Assembly: GCA_963665525.1 (NCBI GenBank)
Contig: OY762280.1
Span: 868,001-932,000, forward strand
Direction: 5' to 3'
Source of the DNA: UBA12077 sp963665525
Lineage (GTDB): Bacteria > Bacteroidota > Bacteroidia > Bacteroidales > UBA12077
DNA length: 64,000 nt
Below the pieces are notes generated by a model. It did no database searches, was not told where the DNA came from, and saw only the letters and a program-made list of their open reading frames with translations. The translations under genes were made by a program, and so were the position numbers. Shown here in pieces: positions 24,586 through 34,900 of the stretch; within the stretch, counting starts at the first letter, position 1; every line of letters starts with the position of its first letter.

Positions 24586-27500
24586 ATTTAAATTTTTGTT
24601 GTTCAAAGAAATCAAGCATTCTTTTTAATAATCGGTACTTAAGTACAAAGAAGAACATGATTGTCATTACCCAAATAACAATAATATTTATCCAGAAAGT
24701 ATCGTAATAATTTCCCAGAAATTGTTTTCTAGGAGCATAAAAATGAGCTTTTACAAACTTGTTTTGTGGATCAAGAAATACAGGATCAATTTTTTGGAAT
24801 AACTTTCCTTTATATTCAATGATCCTGTTAATTTCATTTGAATTTTTCAATAATTCAGCCAAGTTTTCATTGTAGTACTTACGTTTAAGTTCCATGAAAT
24901 TTTCCCGGTCTTCAGCTGTTTTCTGAAGTCCTGAAATCAGCTTATCTTTTAAGTTATTAGCTTTATTATATAATTTAATGTAATATTTATTTAAGACCGT
25001 AAAATAATTCTTTAAAGCCTGTATAGTTTCCTGATTTATTTTATCATGATAAAGATGATCATAATAGTTAAACTTAACGATACGTCCGGATTCAGAGCTT
25101 AACTCAAGTTTTATTTCATTTCGCAGTAGTTTAAGATTTTGCTTTACTTCATCGATACGTTCTTCATTGTTGAAATTTCGTTCAATAAACGATACTTTAT
25201 TGTTTAGAGTCCTGATCCAATAGTTTTTCTTAAAGTCAGAAATACTCATGGCTTTATCGTATCCATAAAACTGTTTTTCGTATTTATTCTCTTTAAACTG
25301 ATAAACAGCTAATGCTTCATAAGCCCAACGTGCAGTGATGATTTCGCCATAAAATGGAATGTCGCGTGGATTTGAGATATCCGGATTTAATTTCTCATAT
25401 TTTACAATAATTCCACTTAAAATTAACTGGGGAATAACCAGGAATGGAATTAAAATATAAATAGTGATAACGGTTTTAAAACTATCAGAAATAACTAATC
25501 CTAATATGTTTGAGAAACACCAGGCACTAAATAAAACAAGCCAGTATTCAAAATACATACCTCTGATTTCCATGATCGAATTTCCAATAAGAACAAACAT
25601 AAATGCTTGTATTGCAGATAAAGTAAATTGTACTGCTATTTTTGAAAACAAGTAACTTGTCCAACTCAGATTAAGGAATTTTTCCCTTTTCTGAATTTTT
25701 CTATCTTTTATAATCTCTTCGGCGCTAACCGTTAATCCAATAAAAATAGCTACAATAACCGACATGAATATATATACTGGGAGATTACTATTCTCGCTTA
25801 GTGTATATCCAATTTGATTATCAACATTTACATTATAATATTTTATGATGTAAGCTAGTAAAAACGCAAGAAATGGAGCTTCAAGTAGGTTAATAACTAA
25901 GTACTGAGTATTCGCAAGTTTAGAAAGTACATCTCTTTTAACAAACACCATAAATTGTTTAAAGGCATTAGGTGTTTTAAATGAAATTTCAGGAACTGTT
26001 CTGTCTGGTTCTTGCTGTTCTTTGCCGTTTTCTTCTTTTTCCTCTTCCTTTTTCTGTGTTTCAAATTCGTGTCTCCATTCAAGAGGAGATATCTTTCTGT
26101 CATTCGTGAAATTACCATATTCATCCAAGACCTTTGTTTCAATGATATTAAAGATCTGTTCAGGATTTACATTACCACAACAATGACATTCACTTTCACT
26201 CCAGTTAGCATGTTGTATGCTTGATTTAAAATAGATGATTGAATCGATCGGATCACCATTATAGATTAAATATCCACCATTATCCAGAATTAAAAGTTTA
26301 TCAAACATTTTAAATATATCCGATGATGGTTGGTGTATTACTACAAATACTAATTTCCCTTTCAGAGTAAGCTCTTTTAATAAGTCAAGGATATTTTCCG
26401 AATCTCTGGATGATAAGCCAGAAGTAGGCTCGTCTAAGAATAATACCGCAGGTTCACGAATTAATTCTAAAGCTATATTTAATCTCTTTCTCTGACCACC
26501 ACTAATTTTTTTATTTAATGGGCTCCCAACCTCAATATCCCGAATCTCATACAATCCTAGATTTTCAAGAACATCGAGTACTGCTGTTTGTAACTCTTCT
26601 TCTGTATAGTTATCAAAACAGAGTTTAGCGTTATAATATAAATTCTGATAAACAGTAAGTTCTTCAATTAAAAGATCATCTTGAGAAACATGTCCAATCA
26701 AACCCTCAATTTCTTCTTTTTCAGTATGTATATTAATCCCATTAATTGTTACTGCACCAGATGTAGGAGGTGAGCTTCCATTTAAAACATTAAGAAGTGT
26801 AGATTTCCCAGCGCCACTGGCTCCCATAATCCCAACAAGTTTGCCCGATTCTTCAGTGAAACTCATGGTATGTAAGCCAATTGCACCTGATTTAAATTTA
26901 TATCCAATTTCTCTGGATTCGAATATTATTCTCGACTTAATTCTATCTACATTATACTGGCTTATAATATCGCCATAATAAATAGGTTTTATTTTCGGAT
27001 TTCGAATCGAAGCACCATTATTTAAGACATAAACTTTTTCTTGTTCAAGTAACTGCCCATTCAAATAAAGTTCACTTTCCCCAACATATTTAATGTAATA
27101 CATGTTAGCCGAAGAAACTTCAAGAACTCTTAATTGGCCCGATAGAGAAAGATTAGTTAAATGATGTATATTTTCGTGTTGGAAATTCTCGTTGTTATCT
27201 ATTAATAATAATTTGGTTGTGTTCTGCAGTTTATCTTCTCCATAAAAAACAAAGTCTTTTAATTCTAGATATTCATTTTCTTGAATGTAAAAGCTATCGG
27301 CAACAGTAGAAACAAACTCCATTTCTTGTTCAGTAACTTCACCTCCCGATTTTACAAACTCTAACAGCTGCACCAATACAACATTTTTCTGCCTTTGAGT
27401 TAACTCTTCATTTATTTGAGTACAGATTTTAAGAACACGCACCGAGCTAGATGAAAACCTTTTCTTACGTTTACTTTTTTCACTTAATTTTTCCTGGTGA

Positions 27501-27667
27501 ATGATATAGTATTCATTAAAGACATTTAAATAGTTTTTGACAGTTTCTTGATTTAATTGCCTTTTTAGAAATGATTCAACAATTGCTCGTCGATCTTTTG
27601 CATCGCTTGTAGGGTGTGCAATAATTGCAAATAGTTGCATTAATGCTTTAAGAATCTGCTCACTCAT
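24584..27667 (-). CDS. ABCG-type ABC transporter with extra N-terminal and extracytoplasmic domains
   Basis: A 1027-residue half-transporter with the nucleotide-binding domain before the membrane domain, as in the ABCG/White group. Residues 1-145 are helical and resemble a TerB-like domain. About 150-250 is a small beta-rich domain, possibly FHA-like. The ATPase has Walker A GASGAGKST (282-290), signature ISGGQRKRLN (from 388), Walker B VLFLDEPTS and the switch His (445). A Cys cluster CHCC (494-497) follows. Six membrane helices come after about residue 590, with a charged loop of about 200 residues before the last one. It is probably co-transcribed with two upstream secreted proteins. Substrate unknown. 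Confidence 0.85.
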   Translation of the reverse strand: MSEQILKALMQLFAIIAHPTSDAKDRRAIVESFLKRQLNQETVKNYLNVFNEYYIIHQEKLSEKSKRKKRFSSSSVRVLKICTQINEELTQRQKNVVLVQLLEFVKSGGEVTEQEMEFVSTVADSFYIQENEYLELKDFVFYGEDKLQNTTKLLLIDNNENFQHENIHHLTNLSLSGQLRVLEVSSANMYYIKYVGESELYLNGQLLEQEKVYVLNNGASIRNPKIKPIYYGDIISQYNVDRIKSRIIFESREIGYKFKSGAIGLHTMSFTEESGKLVGIMGASGAGKSTLLNVLNGSSPPTSGAVTINGINIHTEKEEIEGLIGHVSQDDLLIEELTVYQNLYYNAKLCFDNYTEEELQTAVLDVLENLGLYEIRDIEVGSPLNKKISGGQRKRLNIALELIREPAVLFLDEPTSGLSSRDSENILDLLKELTLKGKLVFVVIHQPSSDIFKMFDKLLILDNGGYLIYNGDPIDSIIYFKSSIQHANWSESECHCCGNVNPEQIFNIIETKVLDEYGNFTNDRKISPLEWRHEFETQKKEEEKEENGKEQQEPDRTVPEISFKTPNAFKQFMVFVKRDVLSKLANTQYLVINLLEAPFLAFLLAYIIKYYNVNVDNQIGYTLSENSNLPVYIFMSVIVAIFIGLTVSAEEIIKDRKIQKREKFLNLSWTSYLFSKIAVQFTLSAIQAFMFVLIGNSIMEIRGMYFEYWLVLFSAWCFSNILGLVISDSFKTVITIYILIPFLVIPQLILSGIIVKYEKLNPDISNPRDIPFYGEIITARWAYEALAVYQFKENKYEKQFYGYDKAMSISDFKKNYWIRTLNNKVSFIERNFNNEERIDEVKQNLKLLRNEIKLELSSESGRIVKFNYYDHLYHDKINQETIQALKNYFTVLNKYYIKLYNKANNLKDKLISGLQKTAEDRENFMELKRKYYNENLAELLKNSNEINRIIEYKGKLFQKIDPVFLDPQNKFVKAHFYAPRKQFLGNYYDTFWINIIVIWVMTIMFFFVLKYRLLKRMLDFFEQQKFK

Positions 27668-27716
27668 AGACTTTTAATTGTAATGAACGGAAATGTTGAT
27701 ATACACGAAAATACAA

Positions 27717-28142
27717 TTATTTTTCTTTAAAACCAATTAACAACTTTACTTCGTGTTTTAGGTGAGTTTCACTCTCAAACTCAATTTCTATAATGCAATC
27801 AATGGTCGATGCAAAGGTGAAATTCCAGAAAGGAATGTAGTTATAATCTTTATTACAAAAAAGTAGATTTTTTTCAGTATCGTAAACCGATAAAATTAAA
27901 GCGGAATCTGTAATATCACTACATGCTATTATTCTATATTGACTACCTCCATAAAAAGTAGCATTAAATTTAGCTTTATTGTTTTCGTCCAGTTTAGCAA
28001 TATATTCTTGACCATCCGAAACAAAACCTGAATTAAGATAGTCTTTACAGCTATTCATTTTATTTTCTTGAGCAATTAAAATATTACTAGTAATTAGCGC
28101 TATAGTAAGTAGGATAATATGTTTTGAAAACAAAGATTTCAT
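27717..28142 (-). CDS. Small secreted protein, function unknown
   Basis: A 141-residue protein with a signal peptide (HIILLTIALITSNILIAQ). The mature part is beta-rich with four Cys (CKDYLNSG, IIACSD, LLFCNKD, IDCIIEIEF) and likely forms a compact periplasmic or exported sandwich. I do not recognise a named family. It lies between a lipoprotein gene (5 bp upstream) and the ABC transporter (49 bp downstream), so it is probably an accessory or substrate-handling partner of that transporter; this is inference from position only. Confidence 0.65.
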   Translation of the reverse strand: MKSLFSKHIILLTIALITSNILIAQENKMNSCKDYLNSGFVSDGQEYIAKLDENNKAKFNATFYGGSQYRIIACSDITDSALILSVYDTEKNLLFCNKDYNYIPFWNFTFASTIDCIIEIEFESETHLKHEVKLLIGFKEK

Positions 28143-28147
28143 AAAGA

Positions 28148-29053
28148 TTAATGAATAATTTTATTTCTAATGGATGAAATTTTATTTGCGATTGTTTTTA
28201 AATGATATTCGGAGATAATCACATTCGATGTACTATTAACCAGCGTATGTTGTTTTTCAGGTTCTACCACGGGTTTTTCATAAGTATAGCTATAAATAAT
28301 GCCATCAAATTCATAAGCTAGATCAACCAAATCGTCAATTAAAGTAGCAAATTCTTTTGACTTATAGTAATATGGAGATAATATTTCAATTAAATTATCT
28401 AAAGGATGTTTTTGCTCTCCCATTCGATTAATGAGTTGTCTGTTTTTGCTTTCAACTGCACTATGAGAAAGAAGATATAAGCTTTCAATCCATCCTCCTG
28501 CAATGATTAAAACTCCAATTTCTTTACGGTTATTTGACTTAAGATAACTATCAAATTGTCTATATGTGCTTGTTAAGTATAGAAGTAAAGTGTCCTGATC
28601 GTTGATATTATTTTCAATTTTATTAATAATATCAATTTGAAGAGCACCATGAATGCCAAGCTCTTGACTTAGTTTTTTTATTACGGTAAAGTAAGAAATA
28701 GCATCAGGTATTTGTTCGTAAATATTTAAATAACCTAGATCGGTTCCGTAAATCCCTAAATTGATAGCTTGCTTAAAATTAGTTGTATAATTAGAAAAGT
28801 TATCAGGGAGATTTAATAATTCTTTATTAAAATCAACATCGCTGTTTTTAATAGAAAAGTTAGCCTGGTAAGGAGAAGGGATTGTAAATAAATTATTATT
28901 AATCTTAAGAAGAACTGTTGATGTATCAATTTCTCTTAATGGTGCCAGTTGTTCTTCAACTTCTTTTTTATCAGAAGTCTGATTGCACGATACAACAAAA
29001 ATACTTGTAACGATTAATAATAGAATATATAGATTTGATAACTTGCCTAACAT
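28148..29053 (-). CDS. Conserved lipoprotein, function unknown
   Basis: A 301-residue lipoprotein with lipobox VVSC (Cys at about 23). The mature part is mostly helical: repeated segments such as TNFKQAINLGIYGTDLGYLNIYEQIPDAISYFTVIKKLSQELGI and RKEIGVLIIAGGWIESLYLLSHSA suggest a helical-bundle or repeat fold. I have seen similar Bacteroidota hypothetical lipoproteins but know no function. First gene of the probable lipoprotein/secreted-protein/ABC-transporter operon. Confidence 0.7.
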   Translation of the reverse strand: MLGKLSNLYILLLIVTSIFVVSCNQTSDKKEVEEQLAPLREIDTSTVLLKINNNLFTIPSPYQANFSIKNSDVDFNKELLNLPDNFSNYTTNFKQAINLGIYGTDLGYLNIYEQIPDAISYFTVIKKLSQELGIHGALQIDIINKIENNINDQDTLLLYLTSTYRQFDSYLKSNNRKEIGVLIIAGGWIESLYLLSHSAVESKNRQLINRMGEQKHPLDNLIEILSPYYYKSKEFATLIDDLVDLAYEFDGIIYSYTYEKPVVEPEKQHTLVNSTSNVIISEYHLKTIANKISSIRNKIIH

Positions 29054-29253
29054 TAAAAAATATGTTTGCTTTTATTACTAAATAAAGATAAAAAATACTA
29101 AATATCAAATATACAAAGATAAATGCTAGGATTTTATATATTTTGTTCAATAATCACTTTTATAGGATAAAACATTCATATCACCTGATAATCTTATTTT
29201 TTAAATGATAATTTATTATTGAATTGGAATCCTATAAATATCAAATTTTGACT

Positions 29254-29261
29254 TAATTTTG
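29254..29261 (+). promoter_or_regulatory. -7 box upstream of the MATE gene
   Basis: TAATTTTG fits TAnnTTTG, 19 bp before the ATG at 29281. The leader would be very short. No clear -33 element. The rest of the 227-bp divergent gap (29054-29280) is plain AT-rich sequence. Confidence 0.4.
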
Positions 29262-29280
29262 TGGCTCTTTCTTTTTAAGC

Positions 29281-30615
29281 ATGCAGAAAACAACGGTTAC
29301 ATATAAAGAAATTTGGAAAATTGCTTATCCTATTATCCTTGGGAGTGTGGTTCAGAATATAATAAGTGTTACTGATACAGCATTTCTAGGTCGCGTAGGA
29401 GAAATAGAGCTAGGAGCAGCTGCTATCGGAGGTGTGTTTTACCTAACCCTTATTATGTTAGGGTTTGGTTTCTCGGTAGGAACTCAAATTATTGTAGCAC
29501 GTCGATTTGGTGAAAGTAGACAAAAGGAGATAGGTTCTGTAATTGAGCATTCTCATTATTTTTTAATTGTATTAGCTATATTTCTTATGTTAGCTATGAA
29601 AGGTACAATGCCTTTTATTTTTGAAAAGATATTAGATTCGGATCAAATAAGAAATGCAACGAAGGAATATTTAAATTATAGAATTTTTGGATTACTATTC
29701 GCATGTGTAAATTTTGGCTTTAGAGCATTTTATATTGGTATTGCAAGGACAAAAGTTATTACGTGGACCACTATCTTCATGGCTCTAACAAATGTCTTTT
29801 TCGATTATGTATTAATATTTGGTAAACTGGGATTTGCAAGTTATGGAATAGCAGGTGCTGCAATAGCTTCAGTTATTGCTGAAATTGCAGCATGTATCTT
29901 CTTTATATTTTATACTTTAAAATTTGTCGATATTAAGTTTTATGGTTTGTTTAAGTTTGAAAGATTCAACTTTTCTCTCTTAAAACGAATACTAACGGTT
30001 GCATTACCTATGATGATGCAAAATTTTATCTCATTTACAGGATGGTTTTTCTTTTTCTTATTTGTTGAAAAAATGGGAGAGCATTCATTAGCAATATCAA
30101 ATGTTATCAGGAGTATTTATGTAGTTATGTTAATCCCAATCTGGGGATTTACTTCGGCAACCAATACTTTGGTTAGTTTTGCTATTGGCCAGAAAAGGAC
30201 TAATGAAGTGGTACCAATAGTTATTAAAACATTAAAACTATGTATTGTTGGAGTCATCATTTTAGTTACTACTAATATGATTATACCGGAAAAGATTTTA
30301 TCCATATATACCAATAATCTGAACTTAATAATTGATTCCTTGCCGGCATTAAGAGTGGTTAGTGTAGCTGCAATATTTTTAACGATTGGGTTTGTGTTTT
30401 TTAGTGGAGTTTCGGGAACAGGAATGACAAAAATCTCATTTAGTATAGAAACCATCGTTATTGTACTTTATGTATTAATAACTTATATATTAGTAAATAT
30501 TCAAAATTCAAGTGTTGAATTAGTTTGGTCTGTTGAAGTTTTTTATGGTATCATAATAGGTCTATTATCCTATCTGTATTTAAAATTTGGCAATTGGAGA
30601 GATAAGAAGATATAA
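29281..30615 (+). CDS. MATE family efflux transporter
   Basis: A 444-residue inner-membrane transporter of the MATE family with 12 hydrophobic segments in two homologous halves. Diagnostic pieces are IAYPIILGSVVQNIISVTDTAFLGRVGEIELGAAAIGG in the first half and LPMMMQNFISFTGWFFFFLFVEKMGEHSLAISNVIRSIYVVMLIPIWGFTSATNTLVSFAIGQ in the second. Such proteins export cationic drugs or metabolites using Na+ or H+ gradients. The substrate cannot be inferred. It stands alone, and an inverted-repeat element starts immediately after its stop. Confidence 0.92.
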   Translation: MQKTTVTYKEIWKIAYPIILGSVVQNIISVTDTAFLGRVGEIELGAAAIGGVFYLTLIMLGFGFSVGTQIIVARRFGESRQKEIGSVIEHSHYFLIVLAIFLMLAMKGTMPFIFEKILDSDQIRNATKEYLNYRIFGLLFACVNFGFRAFYIGIARTKVITWTTIFMALTNVFFDYVLIFGKLGFASYGIAGAAIASVIAEIAACIFFIFYTLKFVDIKFYGLFKFERFNFSLLKRILTVALPMMMQNFISFTGWFFFFLFVEKMGEHSLAISNVIRSIYVVMLIPIWGFTSATNTLVSFAIGQKRTNEVVPIVIKTLKLCIVGVIILVTTNMIIPEKILSIYTNNLNLIIDSLPALRVVSVAAIFLTIGFVFFSGVSGTGMTKISFSIETIVIVLYVLITYILVNIQNSSVELVWSVEVFYGIIIGLLSYLYLKFGNWRDKKI

Positions 30616-30755
30616 AAGAAACTGTCCAAAAAGTCCAACGTTGTCATCCCTAACTTGATTGGGATCTCTTCCTTATAGTGTAGTGCAATTAATTATGAGA
30701 TTAGATTCCCTTTTTCAAGGGAATGACAGTTTATTTACTTTTTGGACGGTTTCTT
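30616..30755. mobile_element. MITE-like inverted-repeat element
   Basis: A 140-bp non-coding element bounded by 19-bp terminal inverted repeats, 30616-30634 and 30737-30755, which match at 18 of 19 positions (AAGAAACYGTCCAAAAAGT). The interior is also a long imperfect palindrome: GTCATCCC (30643-30650) faces GGGAATGAC (30719-30727), and ATTCCCTT/AAGGGAAT (30705-30724) is a perfect hairpin. It fills the whole gap between two convergent genes. It has no ORF. A non-autonomous transposon or dispersed hairpin repeat is likely; it may also act as a bidirectional terminator. Confidence 0.6.
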
Positions 30756-30769
30756 CTGATTTTCAGTTT

Positions 30770-31777
30770 TTATTTTTTTAGTTGGGCATTTCCACTAGCA
30801 GTCTTAATAATAATTTTAGGAGAATTACTACCAGCAGTAAAAGACTTAAGATCATAATCTTTACCACTCTTTTCAATAACTTCTTCTTTGTCAAACTTTA
30901 TAGGAGAAATAATATCGCCTTTATCTACTCTGGCAGAGAATTCAAAATAACCTTTTATTTCGTTGCCATTATAATCCAAAACAGAGTTCCCCGAAGCGGA
31001 TGAAATTTTTAAACTATGTTCAGCAGATTTTGCTAAGATTACATTTACATCTCCAGATGCAGAAGTGAAATAACTTTCTTCTGTTAATTCAATATTCTCC
31101 GCATTAACTTTTCCGCTTGCAGCCTTTAAAGTGAACTTGCCAATGGCATTAGATATATCTAAATCTCCTGAAGCAGTAGTAATTTCTATATTGCCATGAA
31201 TATCTTGGGTTCGTATATTTCCACTGGCTGTTGAAATGGATAACCCATCTTTGCAACTGCTGGCAATAACATCACCAGAAGCAGATGTTATTTCCGAATT
31301 ACCATTAATATTTTCAAGTACTATATCACCACTAGCTGTTGTAATATCAATTTCACTTCCAACATTTTTAACTACAATATCACCAGAAGCAGTATTAGCG
31401 TATACACTATTATCAACTTTGTTTAATACTAAATCTCCCGATGCTGAATTAAATTTTATTGAAACGTTTGATGGAACTGTGATAGTCCATTCAGATTTTC
31501 CATGACAGTTATTACCATGAAAATCTTCTGCAATACGTAGATAATTGGACTCTTCTTTAAATATATATTCAAAGCAATCATCAGAATAGGTGTATAACAA
31601 ATGTACTTGTATATCATTTGTAGTACCTTCTTTTATCTTACAATTACCGCTAACAGTAGAGATTTTAATTTTTTCTTTAAAAGAAAATGTTTTATTTACT
31701 TCTTTTTGAGCAAGGCTTGACATAACAATCCCAAATAATAAACATGTAGTAAAAAATAGAGTTTTAATTTTTTTCAT
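30770..31777 (-). CDS. DUF4097 repeat protein (predicted beta-solenoid), secreted
   Basis: A 335-residue protein with a signal peptide (TLFFTTCLLFGIVMSSLA). The body has about ten copies of a short repeat built on [ST]ASG[DNK] (SASGDLVL, TASGDIVV, TASGDIVL, SASGDVIA, TASGNIRT, TASGDLDI and others) spaced roughly 18-22 residues apart. This is the DUF4097/DUF4098 (LiaX-like) pattern, predicted to form a right-handed beta-solenoid. Family members act in envelope-stress sensing or adhesion; the role here is unproven. It is divergent from the beta-propeller gene. Confidence 0.85.
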   Translation of the reverse strand: MKKIKTLFFTTCLLFGIVMSSLAQKEVNKTFSFKEKIKISTVSGNCKIKEGTTNDIQVHLLYTYSDDCFEYIFKEESNYLRIAEDFHGNNCHGKSEWTITVPSNVSIKFNSASGDLVLNKVDNSVYANTASGDIVVKNVGSEIDITTASGDIVLENINGNSEITSASGDVIASSCKDGLSISTASGNIRTQDIHGNIEITTASGDLDISNAIGKFTLKAASGKVNAENIELTEESYFTSASGDVNVILAKSAEHSLKISSASGNSVLDYNGNEIKGYFEFSARVDKGDIISPIKFDKEEVIEKSGKDYDLKSFTAGSNSPKIIIKTASGNAQLKK

Positions 31778-31936
31778 GATTTTTTTATTTAATTGATATG
31801 AACAAAGACGTTGAAACGATTTAGCTGCTGCATCAATTTGAAGTGATTATTAAACTTTTACAGTTAGCAGGTGTCTTAATCAATGAAAGATTTTTAACTT
31901 TGATTAAATCCTTATTCATTTTATATCTAAAACATT

Positions 31937-34900
31937 ATGAAAAAAACAACCCTTTTTCTAACGACTCTAATTTTAGCTTTAACTTTTATTGGAAATGCAC
32001 AGAATAAAGAGCCAGAAACTCTTGTGAATGAAACTACTTTTTCAGGTTTAGAATTTAGAAATATTGGACCTGCTTTTATGTCTGGACGTATTGCAGATAT
32101 AGCTATTCATCCTGGGAATGATAACATTTGGTACGTTGCTGTGGGATCTGGAGGTGTTTGGAAAACGGTGAATGCAGGAACTACATGGAAACCTGTTTTT
32201 GATAATCAAAACTCATATTCCATTGGATGTGTTACCATAGATGAGAGCAATCCAAATATTGTTTGGGTTGGTACAGGTGAAAACATTGGAGGTCGCCATG
32301 TAGGGTTTGGAGATGGTATTTATAAGAGTGAGGATGGAGGTAATAATTGGACAAATATGGGTTTGAAAGAATCAGAGCATATATCTAAAATTATAGTTCA
32401 TCCACATAATTCAAATATTATTTGGGTTGCTTCGCAAGGTCCTTTATGGTCGAAAGGAGGAGAAAGAGGATTGTATAAATCTACTGATGGAGGAATTACA
32501 TGGAGAAAGACTCTTGGAGACAATGAATGGACAGGAGTTACTGATATCGTTATTGATCCCAGGAATCCAGATTGTATGTATGCTGCAACTTGGCAGCGAC
32601 ATAGAAATATAGCAGCATATATGGGAGGTGGACCTGGAACTGCTATTTATAAATCGGTAAATGGAGGTGAAACATGGGAAATATTAACGAATGGTTTACC
32701 GACTTCGAATATGGGAAAAATTGGATTGGCTATTTCTCCTCAAAAACCGGACATTATTTATGCTGCAATAGAATTAGATAGAAGAACCGGAGGAATTTAT
32801 AAGTCAACTGACCGAGGTGCATCCTGGGAAAAACAATCCGATGTTGTTTCCGGAGCTACCGGACCTCATTATTATCAGGAGCTTTATGCTTGTCCGCATC
32901 AGTTTGATAAAATCTATTTAGTTGATGTTCGCATGCAGATTTCGGAAGATGGAGGAAAGACTTTTAAGCGGATGAAAGAACAGTTTAAACATTCAGATAA
33001 TCACTCTTTAGCTTTTAAAAAGGATGATCCTAATTATCTGTTGGTAGGAACAGATGGTGGAATTTATGAGTCTTTTGATTTAACAGAAACCTGGAGGTAT
33101 ATACCAAATTTACCTATTACTCAATTTTACAAAGTAGCTGTGGATGATGCTGAACCTTTTTATAATATTTATGGAGGAACACAAGATAATAGTACTCAAG
33201 GAGGACCTTCAAGAACTGACAATATCAGTGGTATTAGAAATTCGGATTGGGAAATTGTACTTTTTGCTGATGGACATCAGCCTGCAACAGAACCAGGAAA
33301 TCCGGATATTGTTTATGCGGAATGGCAGCAGGGAAACTTGGTTCGTACGGATAGAAAAACAGGCGAGATAGTATATATACAACCTCAACCAGAGGAAGGA
33401 GAAGTGTATGAGCGTTTCAATTGGGATGCTCCAATCTTGGTAAGCCCACATAAACCAACAAGATTATATTATGCCTCGCAAAGGGTTTGGCGATCTGAAG
33501 ATAGGGGAGATAGTTGGACTGCTATTTCAGGTGATTTGACTAAAAATCAGAGTCGGGTAAGATTACCTATTATGGATAAAACCTGGGGTTATGATGCTCC
33601 ATGGGACTTATATGCAATGTCGGACTATAATACAATCACTTCATTGGCAGAATCTCCAATACAAGAAGAATTAATTTACGCAGGAACAGATGATGGATAT
33701 ATACAAGTAACTGAAAATGGAGGTTCAGACTGGAGAAAAATTGAGGTTAGCGATTTGCCAGGAGTCCCTGAAACTGCATTTGTGAATGATATTAAAGCCG
33801 ATTTATTTGATGCTAATACAGTTTACATTGCTCTGGATAATCATAAGTTTGGTGATTTTAATCCGTATTTATTTAAAAGTACAGATAAAGGAAAAAGCTG
33901 GAGATCAATAAAAGGTAATCTTCCAAAAAGAAATTTAGTATGGAGGTTAGTTCAGGATCATATGAAGGCTGAATTAATGTTTGTTGCAAGTGAATTTGGA
34001 ATTTATTTTACGGTTGATGGAGGTAAAATATGGACGAAGCTAACAGGTAATATTCCTACCATATCATTTAGAGATTTAGCTATACAACGCCGAGAGAATG
34101 ATTTAATTGGAGCATCGTTTGGTAGAAGTTTTTATGTGTTAGATGATTATAGCTTGCTAAGAGAAGTATCAGAGCAAAAATTGAAAGAAGAAGCTATTTT
34201 ATTTCCTGTACGTAAAGCATGGTGGTATAAGCCAAGTAATCCTGTAGGAGGAGAAAAAGGATCATTGGGAGCTCAGTTATATACAGCCTCAAATCCTCCA
34301 TTTGGAGCGGTATTTTCTTATTATATAGGTAAAGACTATAAGACAATAAAAGAAATCAGACAAGAAAAAGAAAAGCAGTTAATAAAAGAAAATAAGAATG
34401 TAAGTTTTCCAGCTTGGGATGATCTAGAAAAAGAAAGGATACAAGACAAACCGTTCATTGTATTTACTATTAAAGATAAGGAAGGGAATGTTGTTCGAAC
34501 GATAGAAACAACTGCTAGTAAAGGAGTGAATCGTATCAGTTGGGATTTAAGAACAGAAGCAAAAACTCCGATCAAAGTTGATGGTAAAAAAACTGATAAA
34601 GAGCCTAGAGGTTATATGGTGGCGCCGGGTAAATATACTGTAAGTATGTCGAAGAAAATAGATGGAGTTTTAACTACTTTATCAGAACCGGTAGAATTTG
34701 AAGTTGTACCATTAAGAAAAGGTTCATTGGAAGGTTCCAACCCGGAACAAGTCGTTGAATTCTGGAAAGAAATTGAAATATTAACTGGAGATGTTAGTGC
34801 AGCATCTATAACTTTACAAAAAGCAATGGATAAAGTTGAGGCAATGTTTACAGCACTTTCCAGAACTAATGAAGATCAAAAAGAATTATATGCCAAACTT

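Noticed and set aside
30800..31650. Regularly spaced repeats resembling a CRISPR array
   Set aside because: They encode the TASGD-type protein repeats of a DUF4097 protein. The DNA copies vary at synonymous sites and are in one reading frame.
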